This document shows, piece by piece, positions 52,725 to 63,570 of a stretch of 64,000 nucleotides of DNA (position 1 is its first letter; each line of letters opens with the position of its first letter). Origin of the DNA: Gadus chalcogrammus (Eukaryota > Chordata > Actinopteri > Gadiformes > Gadidae); the NCBI RefSeq assembly GCF_026213295.1, contig NC_079415.1, positions 19,872,980-19,936,979 of the forward strand. Direction: 5' to 3'. The notes beneath the pieces were generated by a model, which saw only the letters and a list, made by a program, of their open reading frames with translations, was not told where the DNA came from and searched no databases. The translations under genes and the position numbers were made by a program.

Positions 52725-53745
52725 TTGGGGCATATAATGACAGATTTCAAGACATTTCAAAGAGTTACGAGGACCCTCCGGTATATGAGGACAGTTTGCT
52801 GTCCTCATAAAAATAAACCTTCTTAAACCTTTTCTCAGCATGTTTTAATACCCAAAAAGTGGTTCTCAAAAGTCCTTATGTACCAAAAACCTGACATATT
52901 TTGTATATTTGTGTGTCCGCCACTGCCCCTATCGGTGGTCGTGGTCCCTGCATGCTGCGACACACAAGCGCGGGAAATTATACACAAACGCGGGAGATTA
53001 TACACAACGCGCGAAATTAGACGCTAACTCAACACTGATTGGCTGGATAGAAGAGAGCTACTACGTCTCTGATTACCAGATTAATTTGCTGGGAGTTCTG
53101 GAAATGCACGTTGTGGAGAGCAGGTAAGAAATGGTAAATGGAAATGGTTTGGTAAGATTAACACTATTGTATTTAGAGTATTGCTAGCAGCTAGCGGAAA
53201 AGGTATTTTGTTTTTGTTTGCTTTTCATCAGAGGCGTTAGACTTTTACTAACGTAAATTCCGCAAGCAAACTACATTAAAACGTTGCTATTTATGCTTAG
53301 TATTAGCTTGGTAGAACGCTTAGCCTAAACCACGAACGGCACAGTGGTATTGAGGGAGGGGGAGAGGGGGTTACAATGGTGACTATCAATGTTGTTCAAC
53401 TTTATTTGAAGTCTGAATTGTTCCAGTTTCTTTGAAGAGGTAGAGGGACGCGCCCATCTAGAAAACTAATGGACTAAATATTAAGTAGCCCAACATTAAC
53501 TCCCACGTGAGGAAAGTATAGCCAGAGGTTATGGCTTGGCAAGCTTAATGTCCAGCGCTAGAGTTGTGTCGATGGACGATGTCATCGTCCATCGTGATGG
53601 CTGACCCCTCCATCGTGATGCCCCCCCCCGCCATCAGACACACACTCATCCTCCTAGTCTCTTCTATAGTTAAGCTAAAAACATTGCAGCGATTGCTCTG
53701 TAAATTAAATTAAGAATATAACTAATGCATATGCATGCTATTTTA
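52725..53745. other. Unassigned intron sequence
   Basis: No gene is recognised. GATGGACGATGTCATCGTCCATC at about 53572-53594 is a perfect-arm palindrome, and a related CCATCGTGATG motif follows, probably the subterminal region of the hAT fragment to the right. Confidence 0.4.
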
Positions 53746-53749
53746 AATA

Positions 53750-54065
53750 CGGTAGCCTATGCCAGCGACGGGACTTCCGCGATCTGATCGCATTTCTCGA
53801 GGCAGATTACAGTGCCATGTCGCCAAACTATGACTGTGGGGCTGGAGAAGATGTACAGCGAAGCAGCAGCCTCGCTCCGTGAGATCCTGTCCTTAACGGA
53901 GAAAGTTGCCATCACCACCGATGCTTGGACAGCGTTGACTACGGAGGCGTATGCCTACGGGGCCGAGACCGTTCACGTTTTTACTGACTGGGTTGTGCAG
54001 AGTGCGATCCTGTAGACCCGCTCAATGCCAGAGAGGCACACTGCGGAAAACATGTTCGGCTAACA
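53750..54065 (+). pseudogene. ZBED-type hAT transposase fragment
   Basis: LEKMYSEAAASLREILSLTE, then KVAITTDAWTALTTEAYAYG and VHVFTDWVVQSAIL, followed by a stop where TRSMPERHTAEN-like residues should continue. VxITTDxWT is the first catalytic Asp region of hAT transposases of the ZBED group. Only this segment survives. Confidence 0.8.
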
Positions 54066-55040
54066 TTTTGCGTTTCCAAATATTTATTTAAAAACGAAAA
54101 TATCTGTTTAAGTGCTTGTGTGTTAAATTAAATGTTTTTATATCTTAAACAAATTCCGTTGCAAATAGGAGGCGCGCAGCATCAATATCCTAACTAAAAA
54201 AAGTTAGTCGGTGTGATGGAAAATCTACATGTTGTTACGTTTTTGGTCTATCTATGAACTTAAGTTTTGTTACTATTTTGTATGATGTATATATTGCCTG
54301 CCTTCTATTCTCCTTATGGGTCATCTAAAGGGTGAACCTTCAAGGGTCGTGTGATGCATTTTTATTGCCTGCCTGTTTCCTATGTTTTCGTGTGTTGTAA
54401 ATCATCTGCCATGCAATCCTGATGTATGGGCCTGTTCCTCGAGTTCCTGGCTAGCGTCAACGAAGCAAAAGGGTTACATGGCATGGCCACCGACCCCTCC
54501 AAATGACATCCAGGGGAGCTTCAATTGTAAAGATAACCATCTGGTAAACAAAGCCTTTTGGTTTATTGGGGGACACACCCCCTCCAGTACCCAACCCGAA
54601 GTGAATAAGAACTCATTGATTCGAACACTCAGTGGACTTCTCCCGTACCTTTAGAGTATGAAGTAACACGCAAAGAGAAGCTCCCATCTGAGGCCTCAGA
54701 TTATTGTAATGTTATATTGTTTGTTGATGCATGTTGTGATGTATCTTTGTTCGTACTTTTATTACAAATATATATGACCACTTATTGTCAACAGTATTGT
54801 GTGCTTTTTGCATCTAAATATCTCATCTGTCTTAGACGCAAACTCTGATAGAGAAATTGCCACGACATCGGCCAACGCAGACACATTGTCATTTAGTATC
54901 TGAGCATACTGTTTGAATATCCATGGTATTAGTGAGATGAAAAGTAGTGAAGTTGTGTTGTAGTTTACATTTTTGTTCTTAATTTCCTTAGTAACTTCCA
55001 TCATGCCACGGAGAACTCCCCTTCAGGATGCCACTAATCA
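54066..55040. other. Unassigned intron sequence
   Basis: No recognisable coding sequence. TGTTACG-like and TTGCCTGCCT repeats occur at 54230-54380, but I cannot define an LTR pair. Confidence 0.3.
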
Positions 55041-55044
55041 CATC

Positions 55045-55200
55045 CTTCAAAGTTCAAAGTTCAAAGTACTTTATTTGTCATTGCCACAAAGACAACGAGA
55101 CGGTAGAGCCAACCAGACTTACACAGCTAAATAATAATAAATAACAATTAATAAATAGATTCATAAATATCATACATAAAATAATCCTTGCAGGAAGAGA
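55045..55200 (-). mobile_element. LINE 3' tail, 5'-truncated
   Basis: On the minus strand the end reads TTGTGGCAATGACAAATAAAG followed by (TACTTTGAACTTTGAACTTTGA), the tail repeat of a fish non-LTR element. No coding part. Confidence 0.65.
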
Positions 55201-56778
55201 CAAGAATTCAATGTTAGAAATCAAATATATTAATCCAGTTAAAGGTGAGTGACTTTGCTACACTGTACAGGGTTACACGTCACTGGTTCTTGAATTGATA
55301 TTGTGACCAGTGGTTTTCAGTCTATGACTATTAATTGTACAAACATCAATATAAATTAAAGTTGTTAATAGTATTTAAATAATATCTTAGTTAATAGTGG
55401 GCCTGTCTGTTGCTGTATTCTACACTTGGACATCTATTGTACATGAGGAATTGAGAAAAATAGCACAACGTTGCATTGTAGCAATTTATAGGAATAATTC
55501 GGTTTTATGTGATTATTTGCAGTGCTGAGTTGTATCCAATGGATAGTCTGCTACCCCTGTTACTCTAATAAGGTTGTGTCTGCAGGTCATGGTATCTTCA
55601 CTTTAGCTGTTTTCAATCAAGGAGACTTTGTGGTCGAGTATAGAGGGGAGCTCATTGATGCAGCCGAAGCTGAACATAGACGTAAACTGTACCACAATGC
55701 ATGTTCGATCTTCATGATTGACTTCACATGGAAGCAGAAGACATGGTGGTAGCTTCAGAATGACTAATACTGTATGTTTAGATTACTATAGTGAGAAGTC
55801 AGGATTTCTGAAGTAAAGATCTCATGTTGCACTTTAACTTGCATCAACTGTGCATCGAACATCTATACTAGTATTGGATGTTGGCATTAGTGTACTGTAG
55901 TTGCTTACAAATTAAAGTACAATTCAAAAGTGTCTTTATAAACGTCTGATTAGTGCATGATGTTTGTACGTTTGCAGCATTGATGGAGCACTTGTAGATG
56001 GGTCATTTGGACGACTGGTAAACGATGAGCACAAGGCACCAAATTGCAGTTGATCGAAGCAGATGGGAAGCCACATCTCTACCTTTTTGCACTGAAGGAA
56101 ATTATGGCAGGAACTGAAATCACTTATGACTATGGTGGGAAAGAATGGCCCTGGCATAAAGAGGTAGGTCATTTTGATTGTTTTCCCCTATGAATTGGTG
56201 TCAAGGTTTAAAAAATATAGCCTATAGTTTGACATCTTGATAAAAATGAAATCATCTTTTTGTGTTAAGCTGTGTCAGTTTCATGATGCCACAGAGATTA
56301 CACAATACCTATAGCTTGTAAGTGTCAACAATCATAACCAAAAAACAGAAGTCACTGCTTGGTGAGAAGTCACATCTTGGTGGTCTTCAATCTGGTATTT
56401 AGTCAATCGTGTCTCTCTCCCAGATGATGACAGCAAGCTTATCTGAATGTTTTGTAGATTGCCCCTACTGTTACAAGCACTGCTGCCCAAGAGTCTATCA
56501 AAGACCGTTTCCAAGCCCAAATCATGCCATCCACAGTCTGTATTGAAGGTCAGTGACTGTTTGACTAAATGTTTTATCTAGTTGTCAATGGTGTGCTATA
56601 GCTGATTGAGAAACATTTATGCCACATATGGCCATGAAAATCTTTGTCGGTACAGATAGTCATCACTTAACACTTTGTTCCCCTGTCTACATCATTTTGA
56701 GTGTCATACACTTAAGGGTTTGAGTGAAATGGACAGTTGATGCCTGTTCTTCTTTGCATATTGCTGTTCATTTTTTAG

Positions 56779-56878
56779 GTGCACTGTGTCAGAGGTCAAA
56801 GTGGCACTTCTGCGAAAGAGGGGATTGGAGAAGTTGGTGCCCAGCACCTTGCTGTGTTCTCAGCAGACCTTGGCAGTG
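56779..56878 (+). other. Repeat exon A, copy 1 (100 nt)
   Basis: It reads VHCVRGQSGTSAKEGIGEVG AQH.. with no stop in phase 0. It lacks 15 nt present in copies 2 and 3, a multiple of three. From the upstream exon (exit phase 1) it would be out of phase, so it is either skipped or joined directly to the SET exon (exit phase 0). Confidence 0.6.
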
Positions 56879-57110
56879 GTCAGTTACAGTTTTGAGCAAA
56901 TGTTGTTAATTTCTGGCAATGCATGTCATGCCTGCCAAGGGGTTGCAGCATGGAAAATGTGGCGATATCAGGCCATTTTTCTATGCCTTGATGGACATTT
57001 TGAGTAGAATATCATCTGTCAGGAATGTGAGTTGAGTATGTTATGCCTATATGTGGTTTTATGACTTGAGGAAAGTCGAGCACTGAATCTCCCTGTGTTC
57101 TCTTGTACAG

Positions 57111-57172
57111 AGACCGAATCAAGATCAGGGTGTCAATCATCCAGAGCTGCGCCAAATGACTCTGCTTGTGAG
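57111..57172 (+). other. Repeat exon B, copy 1 (62 nt)
   Basis: It reads ETESRSGCQSSRAAPNDSACE (first base from the preceding exon); acceptor CTTGTACAG and donor GTGAGT. The second copy is at 58242-58303 with one substitution. Confidence 0.65.
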
Positions 57173-57293
57173 GTGAGTTTGAATTTACCTGTGTTTTGAA
57201 ATTGACCAATGGTTAGAAGCACTGTGATATTCCATGGAACACTATTTTCAGTGATTTAGTAAACATCTTGCAGCTACAGTGGAAATGTCCTCT

Positions 57294-57490
57294 ATTCAGT
57301 ATGGATGGTTTTACTAACCATGGTGTCCCCCCAACACAGTTTTTTTTCTGAGTGGGCCATACACTGGGAGTTCAATAATGGAAATGTCTTCTATTCAGTA
57401 TGGATGGTTTTACTAACCATGGTGTCCTCTCAACACAGTTTTTTTTTCTGAGTGTGCCATACACTGGGAGTTCAATAATGCAAGACTTAG
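57294..57490. repeat. 100-bp tandem intronic repeat, two copies
   Basis: Two adjacent copies of a unit containing TATGGATGGTTTTACTAACC and CATACACTGGGAGTTCAATA. The same doublet recurs at 58426-58622 and a single copy at 58911-59000. Confidence 0.9.
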
Positions 57491-57894
57491 AGTTTGATCA
57501 AGGATGACATTAAAAGTCCAAAGGACAGTGTCCTTGCATACCATGAGGTTGTCTGTGTTACAAACTGTCCTCACATAACATGAATATTCCCCTGTCTCAC
57601 ATACAGATGTAGAAACTACAGCACTTGCTTGTAAAGTGGCTAGTTAAGGAATAGTGTTTTTTTCTCTTTAATACACATTCTTACTTGTGGCATCAATGTG
57701 TACCTATATGGTGCATTGTCAGCTGTTTCTTGCGGCTTGATGCTGAAATTTGTTATGCAGTGACATGCCTCCCTTATGCAAAATGATTGCTAAATCTTGT
57801 TAAATATTCTGTCTTTGCACATACTGTATGGAGTATTCCCATCTGTACCAGTTGATGCCTGTTCATCTTTGCATATTGCTGTTCATTTTTTTAG

Positions 57895-58009
57895 GTGCAC
57901 TGTGTCAGAGGTCAAAGTGGCACTTCTTCTGCGAAAGAGGGGAATGGAGAAGTTGGTGTCCAGCACCAGGAGGTGTCATCCCCTGTGTTCTCAGCAGACC
58001 TTGCCAGTG
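57895..58009 (+). other. Repeat exon A, copy 2 (115 nt)
   Basis: Entry phase 0, exit phase 1: it reads VHCVRGQSGTSSAKEGNGEV and VSSPVFSADLAS. With exon B (62 nt) it forms a 177-nt, 59-codon module. Confidence 0.65.
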
Positions 58010-58241
58010 GTCAGTTACAGTTTTGAGTAAATGTTGTTAACTTCTGGCAATGCATGTCATGCCTGCTAAGAGGTTGCAGCATGAAAAATGTGGCGATATC
58101 AGGCCATTTTTCTATGTCTTGATGGACATTTTGAGTAGAATATCATCTGTCAGGGATGTGAGTTGAGTATGTTATGCCTATATGTGGTTTTATGACTTGA
58201 GGAAAGTCGAGCACTGAATCTCCCTGTGTTCTCTTGTACAG

Positions 58242-58303
58242 AGACCGAATCAAGATCAGGGTGTCAATCATCCAGAGCTGCGCCAAATTACTCTGCTTGT
58301 GAG
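58242..58303 (+). other. Repeat exon B, copy 2 (62 nt)
   Basis: Near-identical to 57111-57172 (Asn-Asp becomes Asn-Tyr near the end). The same splice borders are kept. Confidence 0.65.
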
Positions 58304-58534
58304 GTGAGTTTGAATTTACCTGTGTTTTGAAATTGACCAATGGTTAGAAGTACTGTGATGTTCCATGGAACACAATTTTCAGTGTTTTAGTAAACATCTT
58401 GCAGCTACAGTGGAAATGTCCTCTATTCAGTATGGATGGTTTTACTAACCATGGTGTCCCCCCAACACAGTTTTTTTTCTGAGTGCGCCATACACTGGGA
58501 GTTCAATAATAGAAATGTCTTCTATTCAGTATGG

Positions 58535-59290
58535 ATGGTTTTATTAACCATGGTGTCCTCTCAACACAGTTTTTTTTCTGAGTGTGCCATACACTGGGAG
58601 TTCAATAATGCAAGACTTAGAGTTTGATCAAGGACGTCATTAAAAGTCCAAAGGACAGAGTCCTTGCATACCATGAGGTTGTCTGTGTTACAAACTGTCC
58701 TCACATAACATGAATATTCCCCTGTCTCACATACAGATGTAGAAACGACAGCACTTGCTTGTAAGGTGGCTAGTTAAGGAATATCGTTATTTTCTCTTTA
58801 ATACACATTCTTACTTGTGGCATCAATGTGTACCTATATGGTGCATTGTCAGCCGTTTCCTGCGGCTTGATGCTGAAATTTGTTATGCAGTGACATGCCT
58901 CCCTTATCCATATGGATGGTTTTACTAACCATGGTGTCCTCTCAACACAGTTTTTTTTCCGAGTGTGCCATACACTGGGAGTTCAATAATGCAAGACTTA
59001 GAGTTTGATCAAGGATGTCATTAAAAGTCCAAAGGACAGTGTCCTTGCATACCATGAGGTTGTCTGTGTTACAAACTGTCCTCACATAACATGAATATTC
59101 CCCTGTCTCACATACAGATGTAGAAACTACAGCACTTGCTTGTAAAGTGGCTAGTTAAGGAATAGTGTTTTTTTCTCTTTAATACACATTCTTACTTGTG
59201 GCATCAATGTTCACCTATATGGTGCATTGTCAGCTGTTTCCTGCGGCTTGATGCTGAAATTTGTTATGCAGTGACATGCCTCCCTTATCC
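58535..59290. repeat. About 376-bp tandem duplication in an intron
   Basis: 58535-58908 and 58911-59290 carry the same order of sequence: GGTTTTA.TAACCATGGTGTC, GACTTAGAGTTTGATCAAGG, CATACAGATGTAGAAAC and CAGTGACATGCCTCCCTTAT. Confidence 0.9.
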
Positions 59291-59406
59291 AAAATGATTG
59301 CTAAATCTTTTTAAATATTCTGTCTTTGCACATACTGTATGGAGTATTCCCATCTGTACCAGTTGATGCCTGTTCATCTTTGCATATTGCTGTTCATTAT
59401 TTTTAG

Positions 59407-59521
59407 ATGCACTGTGTCAGCGGTCAAAGTGGCACTTCTTCTGCGAAAGAGGGGATTGAACAAGTTGGTGTCCAGCACCAGGAGGTGTCATCCTCTGTGT
59501 TCTCAGCAGACCTTGCCAGTG
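59407..59521 (+). other. Repeat exon A, copy 3 (115 nt)
   Basis: Same length and phase as copy 2; acceptor ATTTTTAG. It leads into exon 59738-59803 (DQGNSACVISGSPHLADSVT), whose 2-nt entry phase fits. Confidence 0.65.
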
Positions 59522-59889
59522 GTCAGTTACAGTTTTGAGTAAATGTTGTTAACTTCTGGCAACAAGTTTGCCATGAGCATAGTTATTATAATATAGAAAT
59601 GGCTGTCTGCTTGTCATGTGCATGGTAGTAGAATATATTACAGTTTTACATGTATCCCCTCTATACCCATGGTTTTTGATTGGTAGGCGGACAGGCTCTT
59701 TAAGCCCATACATTTATACTGTGCAATGTTTTTTTAGATGACCAGGGGAACTCTGCCTGTGTAATTTCTGGTTCACCTCATCTCGCTGACTCAGTTACTC
59801 AAGGTATTAATTAAATGCGGTCACTAGGCACACTTGCCAATGTGCAGTCAACACTTACATTATGTTTGGTTAGACATATGTAAGGGATA

Positions 59890-60005
59890 ATGTATAGAAC
59901 GCTAGTCATTATGGGGAATATGAGCCCAGACAGGGCGAACTGGACCCCGACACGAAGCGGAGGGGTCTAGCTTCGTCCTGAAGGGGCTCATATTCCCCAT
60001 TGATT
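59890..60005. repeat. Hairpin repeat unit with flanking duplication
   Basis: GGGGAATATGAGCCC (about 59916) and GGGCTCATATTCCCC (about 59984) are perfect inverted arms around CCCCGACACGAAGCGGAGGGG. The sequence on the right (60002-60095) repeats 59670-59760, including part of the DQGNSACV exon, so the block sits inside a roughly 330-bp duplication. Confidence 0.7.
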
Positions 60006-60689
60006 GGTAGGCAGACAGGCTATTTAAGCCCATACCTTTATACTGTGCAATGGTTTTTTTTAGATGACCAGGGGAACTCTGCCTGTGTAATGTACAGTCA
60101 ACACACATAAATCATATAAAGAAGCTGGGTGTATTTAGTTTTTAACAAGCAGTGTAATGAAATGTCACGTTAATGAAAACAATCCAACTTCATTTTTAGC
60201 AGATCTAGTCAATTTATTACCACACATTTTGTCTACACAAGTTCCAGTTTGTTTTGCAATTTTGAACAGCAACATCCCTACCTGCAAGTACATCCTTGCA
60301 AGTACATCTTTTTTTATCTTCTAATCTTTTTTTTAATTGTTCAGGTTTCCGTGTTTCATCAAGGCGGTGTACGAAGAGAACATGGTCTGGTGAGGAGATA
60401 CGAGCCGTGATGAAACATCTGAGGCCTTTTGTTGAAAACGGTGTCACTGCCACCAGTGGGCAGTGCCTGCAGTGCAAGGAGAAGGAACACCCTATCTTGG
60501 AGACAAGATCCATTCAAAACATTCAGTAAAATGTTATTGTGTTTGATCAGAAAGTGAGAGAAACATGATTGCAGGTTAGCAGTTGGTTCAGGACATAATA
60601 CTAGGGAGCAAGGATGCAATGATATGTGCTGGTGGGGTTGAGTTCGTCCTAGTGGATGCAAGCACTGTTTTTGTGTTATGCTCCTAGTT

Positions 60690-61648
60690 CAGGGGTTTTC
60701 AAAGTGTGAGAGAGTGAGCCCCCCCTCAGAGAAAAAAATTCAGCTGAGCCCCCCCCCCCAATTTTTTTTTCTAATACCTGTGTTTTGAAAGCTATTTAAA
60801 TTATTTTACACATTTCAAACATCTCCGATCATAATTTTAAAACATTTGGAACATATTTTTGAAACATTTGAAACAAATTTTTTAACATCTTTTAAACATA
60901 TTTCTGAAACATTACAACATCTTTTTGCGTTTTTAAACAACACAATTTAACAACTTTATCTAAGCATGTTTTAGCTTAACCTTTTTTAAATACATTTGAA
61001 CATCTTAATCTGTGTAAACTGCCAGTTTACAGATTCATTCAGGGTCCCGGACTCTGAATTTTCTGAGTCGAATCAGATCTGCCTTTTCAGTCCAGAGATT
61101 CGACTATTCGGCGGGGTTTGTTTACCGGCGTTGCTATGGTGACCTAAATTATTATAAGCAACTGAAAACGACGCCGGTTTGAAACTAAAACTGTGATTCT
61201 GAAAAAAGTATAAATGCTATCAAAATTCCGTTTAGATAGTATTGAAGATACAAGTGTGTAGATTTGTTTAATGGTTTGAATGATGGTAAACGGTTGAAAA
61301 AGGAATGAGTTACGATGTCTAGAAGTAGGTGTATCAGAATGGGCTGATGTCTTCAATGAAAACATCTGAAAACGAAGCGGTATGAAACTAAAACTGTGAT
61401 TCTGAAGACATTTTAAATGATATCGAAATTCTGTTTAGATATTATTGAAGATACAAGTGTGTAGATTTGTTAAATGGTTTGCACGAAGATAAACGGTTGA
61501 AAATTGATTCTACAGTTGAAGTACGACTGATGATTTGAATCATCGTCTTTCAGGTTTTTTTTTTGGGGTTTTTTTCTCACGTCGCGCCCCCCCTGAAGAA
61601 CTCTGGCGCCCCCCAGGGGGGGCGCCCCCCACAGTTTGAAAACCACTG
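60690..61648. mobile_element. hAT MITE
   Basis: Ends CAGGGGTTTTCAAAGTGTG and CAGTTTGAAAACCACTG with a perfect 8-bp duplication TCCTAGTT (60682-60689, 61649-61656). The interior has C-rich ends and a diverged internal duplication (GAAACTAAAACTGTGATTCT at 61181 and 61384). Non-coding. Confidence 0.93.
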
Positions 61649-61659
61649 TCCTAGTTGAT

Positions 61660-62366
61660 TTAATGACACTTGGCCCACCGGTAGGTAGACCCCATCAGAT
61701 AAGAGCCGTGGTGTTATCTGTAAACTTTTGTAACTTGACAGAGTTTGATTGGATGAACTGATGTTTTCTAGAGGAAGAAGTGTAGAATGGAGTGATTGTG
61801 CTCCTCATGTACTGTACATCATCTGCAAATGATGTCTCGATGTGATGAGTTATTTACACTTAGTTCAACTTATGTGCCAAATTGTAATGCACAACAGAGG
61901 TCAACAAAGAAACCAAATAGACCTCTTAATATATTCCATATTATTATAATGGTGTGCCTCAGTCACTTTGGTCTTATAAACCATCTGTCCTTTCAAAACA
62001 GGTTATACTTGGTGTATGTGTATAGTGACCTGTCCTTACAGACCTTGTGTCCTTTCAAAACAGGTTATCCTTGGTGTGTGTCTATGATGACATCACTGAC
62101 CTTGTATACCACAATGTCCTTATAGACCGTTACAGAGAAGTCCTTACAAACTACCAGAAAGTCTGAAAAACAGCCATTTCTTATATCTCAGTTGTGCAAA
62201 GAAAATCTTTTAATTTTAAGTCGTGTATAGGTTCGCAGATTTTTTTCATGATTTTTCCTATGTTTTTTGTAGCTCTAGCACCACCGGAACCCGGTGTCCT
62301 CGTAAACCTATGTCGAGTCTGATTTGAGCAAAAAATTGAAAATTTTCCCTATAGCCCGACAAACGG

Positions 62367-62370
<4 letters not shown>
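61660..62370. other. Unassigned sequence
   Basis: A short direct repeat GTCCTTTCAAAACAGGTTAT occurs at about 61987 and 62049 (62-bp spacing). No gene is recognised. Confidence 0.4.

Positions 62371-62465
<95 letters not shown>
62371..62465. repeat. (GT)n microsatellite
   Basis: About 46 uninterrupted GT units. Confidence 0.98.
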
Positions 62466-62739
62466 GTGTCTGGTTTGTGTGCATCCACAGCCATCAGAGT
62501 GGGTGAGTATGGCCAGTTTGAAATATGATCTGTTGTAGACTATATCATTTGCACAAAGGATATGATCCGTGTTGTATATTGTTCAAAAAGGAGGAGCAAA
62601 ACATAACCGTGTCCATGAATAGCTTCAGCCTGTGAATAATTATTGAAGATATTAAGAAGGGTGAATGAGGGATGGGTCTAGGGAAACTATTGTCATATTT
62701 ACCATTTGTACTATTATATACATAGAGATTAAACTACCG

Positions 62740-62850
62740 TCATTTTCAGACTATAAGCCGCGCCTTTTTCCCCATTTTTCGATCCTTCGGCTTATATAAC
62801 AGTGCGGCTAATCTATGGATTTTTAAAGCTAACGGCCACTCGGAAAATTA
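62740..62850. mobile_element. MITE end with CAGACTATAAGCCGC
   Basis: TTTTCAGACTATAAGCCGCG at about 62751 matches in inverted form the fragment near 26060. It resembles a widespread fish repeat end. The other end is not found. Confidence 0.5.
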
Positions 62851-62884
62851 GTATTCGATGCTTAAATTAGTATTCAGAGCGTAG

Positions 62885-63570
62885 GACCCTTTTCTGGGAA
62901 AAAGGTCCTATGTTCCCCGCAATCTATCAATGTTTAAAAATATTTAAACTTTGACGCGACATTCGCGTGATGACAGCCAATCGGCGTTCAACAGCGTGGC
63001 CACTGAGTGACATGTGTAACGTAACAGCCAATCAGCGTTCAACCGGCCAACTCAGTGCAGTGCACTCCAGCATGGAGGAGAAAGTGATTGTTGCCGTTTG
63101 CGACTCACGGAGCTCTTTATACAATAGTAGGCCTATATAATATAATATAATTGTATAATAATATCACGGCCAAAAGATCTGTGCGCCTCCAGGTGGCCGT
63201 AGCGCGGGGAGCTCTCGTAGGGATTGGGCTTCTCAGGGTTTGTTTACCGGTGTATGAATAGACTGCGTCAGGTTCTCCGACGTCTCTCCCTCTTCCACAA
63301 AAGGTAAAGACATGCAATGGTAGTTATCTCGGCCGGAATTTGGCAGTAATGGTGGAAAAAGTAACAGACCGGGGAACATAGAACCCTTTTTTTTTTAAAA
63401 AGGGTCCTATGTTCCCTGGTCACATACATATCGGGGAACATAGGACCCTTTTTGGGAAAAGCGGGGAACATAGGACCCTTTTTAAAAAAAAGGGTCCTAT
63501 GTTCCCCAGTCTCATACAAAGAGGGGAATATAGGACCCGGGGAACATAGGATCCGGGGAACATAGACACG
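62885..63570. repeat. Cluster of palindromic GGGGAACATAGGACCC repeats
   Basis: GGGGAACATAGGACCC(TTTTT) or its complement occurs at about 62885-62920, 63370-63418, 63433-63455, 63460-63510 and 63520-63565. Pairs are head-to-head around poly(A)/poly(T) centres, so each pair forms a hairpin. Later copies are truncated to GGGGAACATAGGATCC. Confidence 0.9.
63072..63116 (+). pseudogene. Possible start of a MADF-type protein
   Basis: MEEKVIVAVCDSRSSLYN resembles the N-terminus of MADF-domain accessory proteins of fish Harbinger elements (MEEK..IxAVxx.PELYN). The reading stops after 18 residues. It may be chance. Confidence 0.3.

Larger units (their letters stand above)
55586..60529 (+). pseudogene. 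KMT5A-like SET-domain gene with duplicated exon pairs, frameshifted
   Basis: Exons with consensus borders are: 55586-55748 (GHGIFTLAVFNQGDFVVEYR, ELIDAAEAEHRRKLYHNACS), 55978-56163 (FGRLVNDEHKAPNC, then KPHLYLFALKEIMAGTEITY DYG), about 56457-56549, 56779-56878, 57111-57172, 57895-58009, 58242-58303, 59407-59521, 59738-59803 and 60346-60529 (KRTWSGEEIRAVMKHLRPFV.. to stop). SET domains of this type methylate histone H4 Lys20 using S-adenosylmethionine; NHS-equivalent and ITYDYG binding motifs are visible. The C-terminal W..EE..AV.KHL..F block matches fish KMT5A-like proteins. A frameshift at about 56051 between NCS and IEADGKPHL breaks the SET core. All other phases match. The 5' exons were not found. 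Confidence 0.75.

Noticed and set aside
54230..54780. Solo LTR
   Set aside because: Only a TGTTGTTACG-like start is visible; no matching CA end, target duplication or second copy was found.
62885..63570. CRISPR-like spaced palindromes
   Set aside because: Orientation alternates, spacers are absent or homopolymeric, and the genome is animal.
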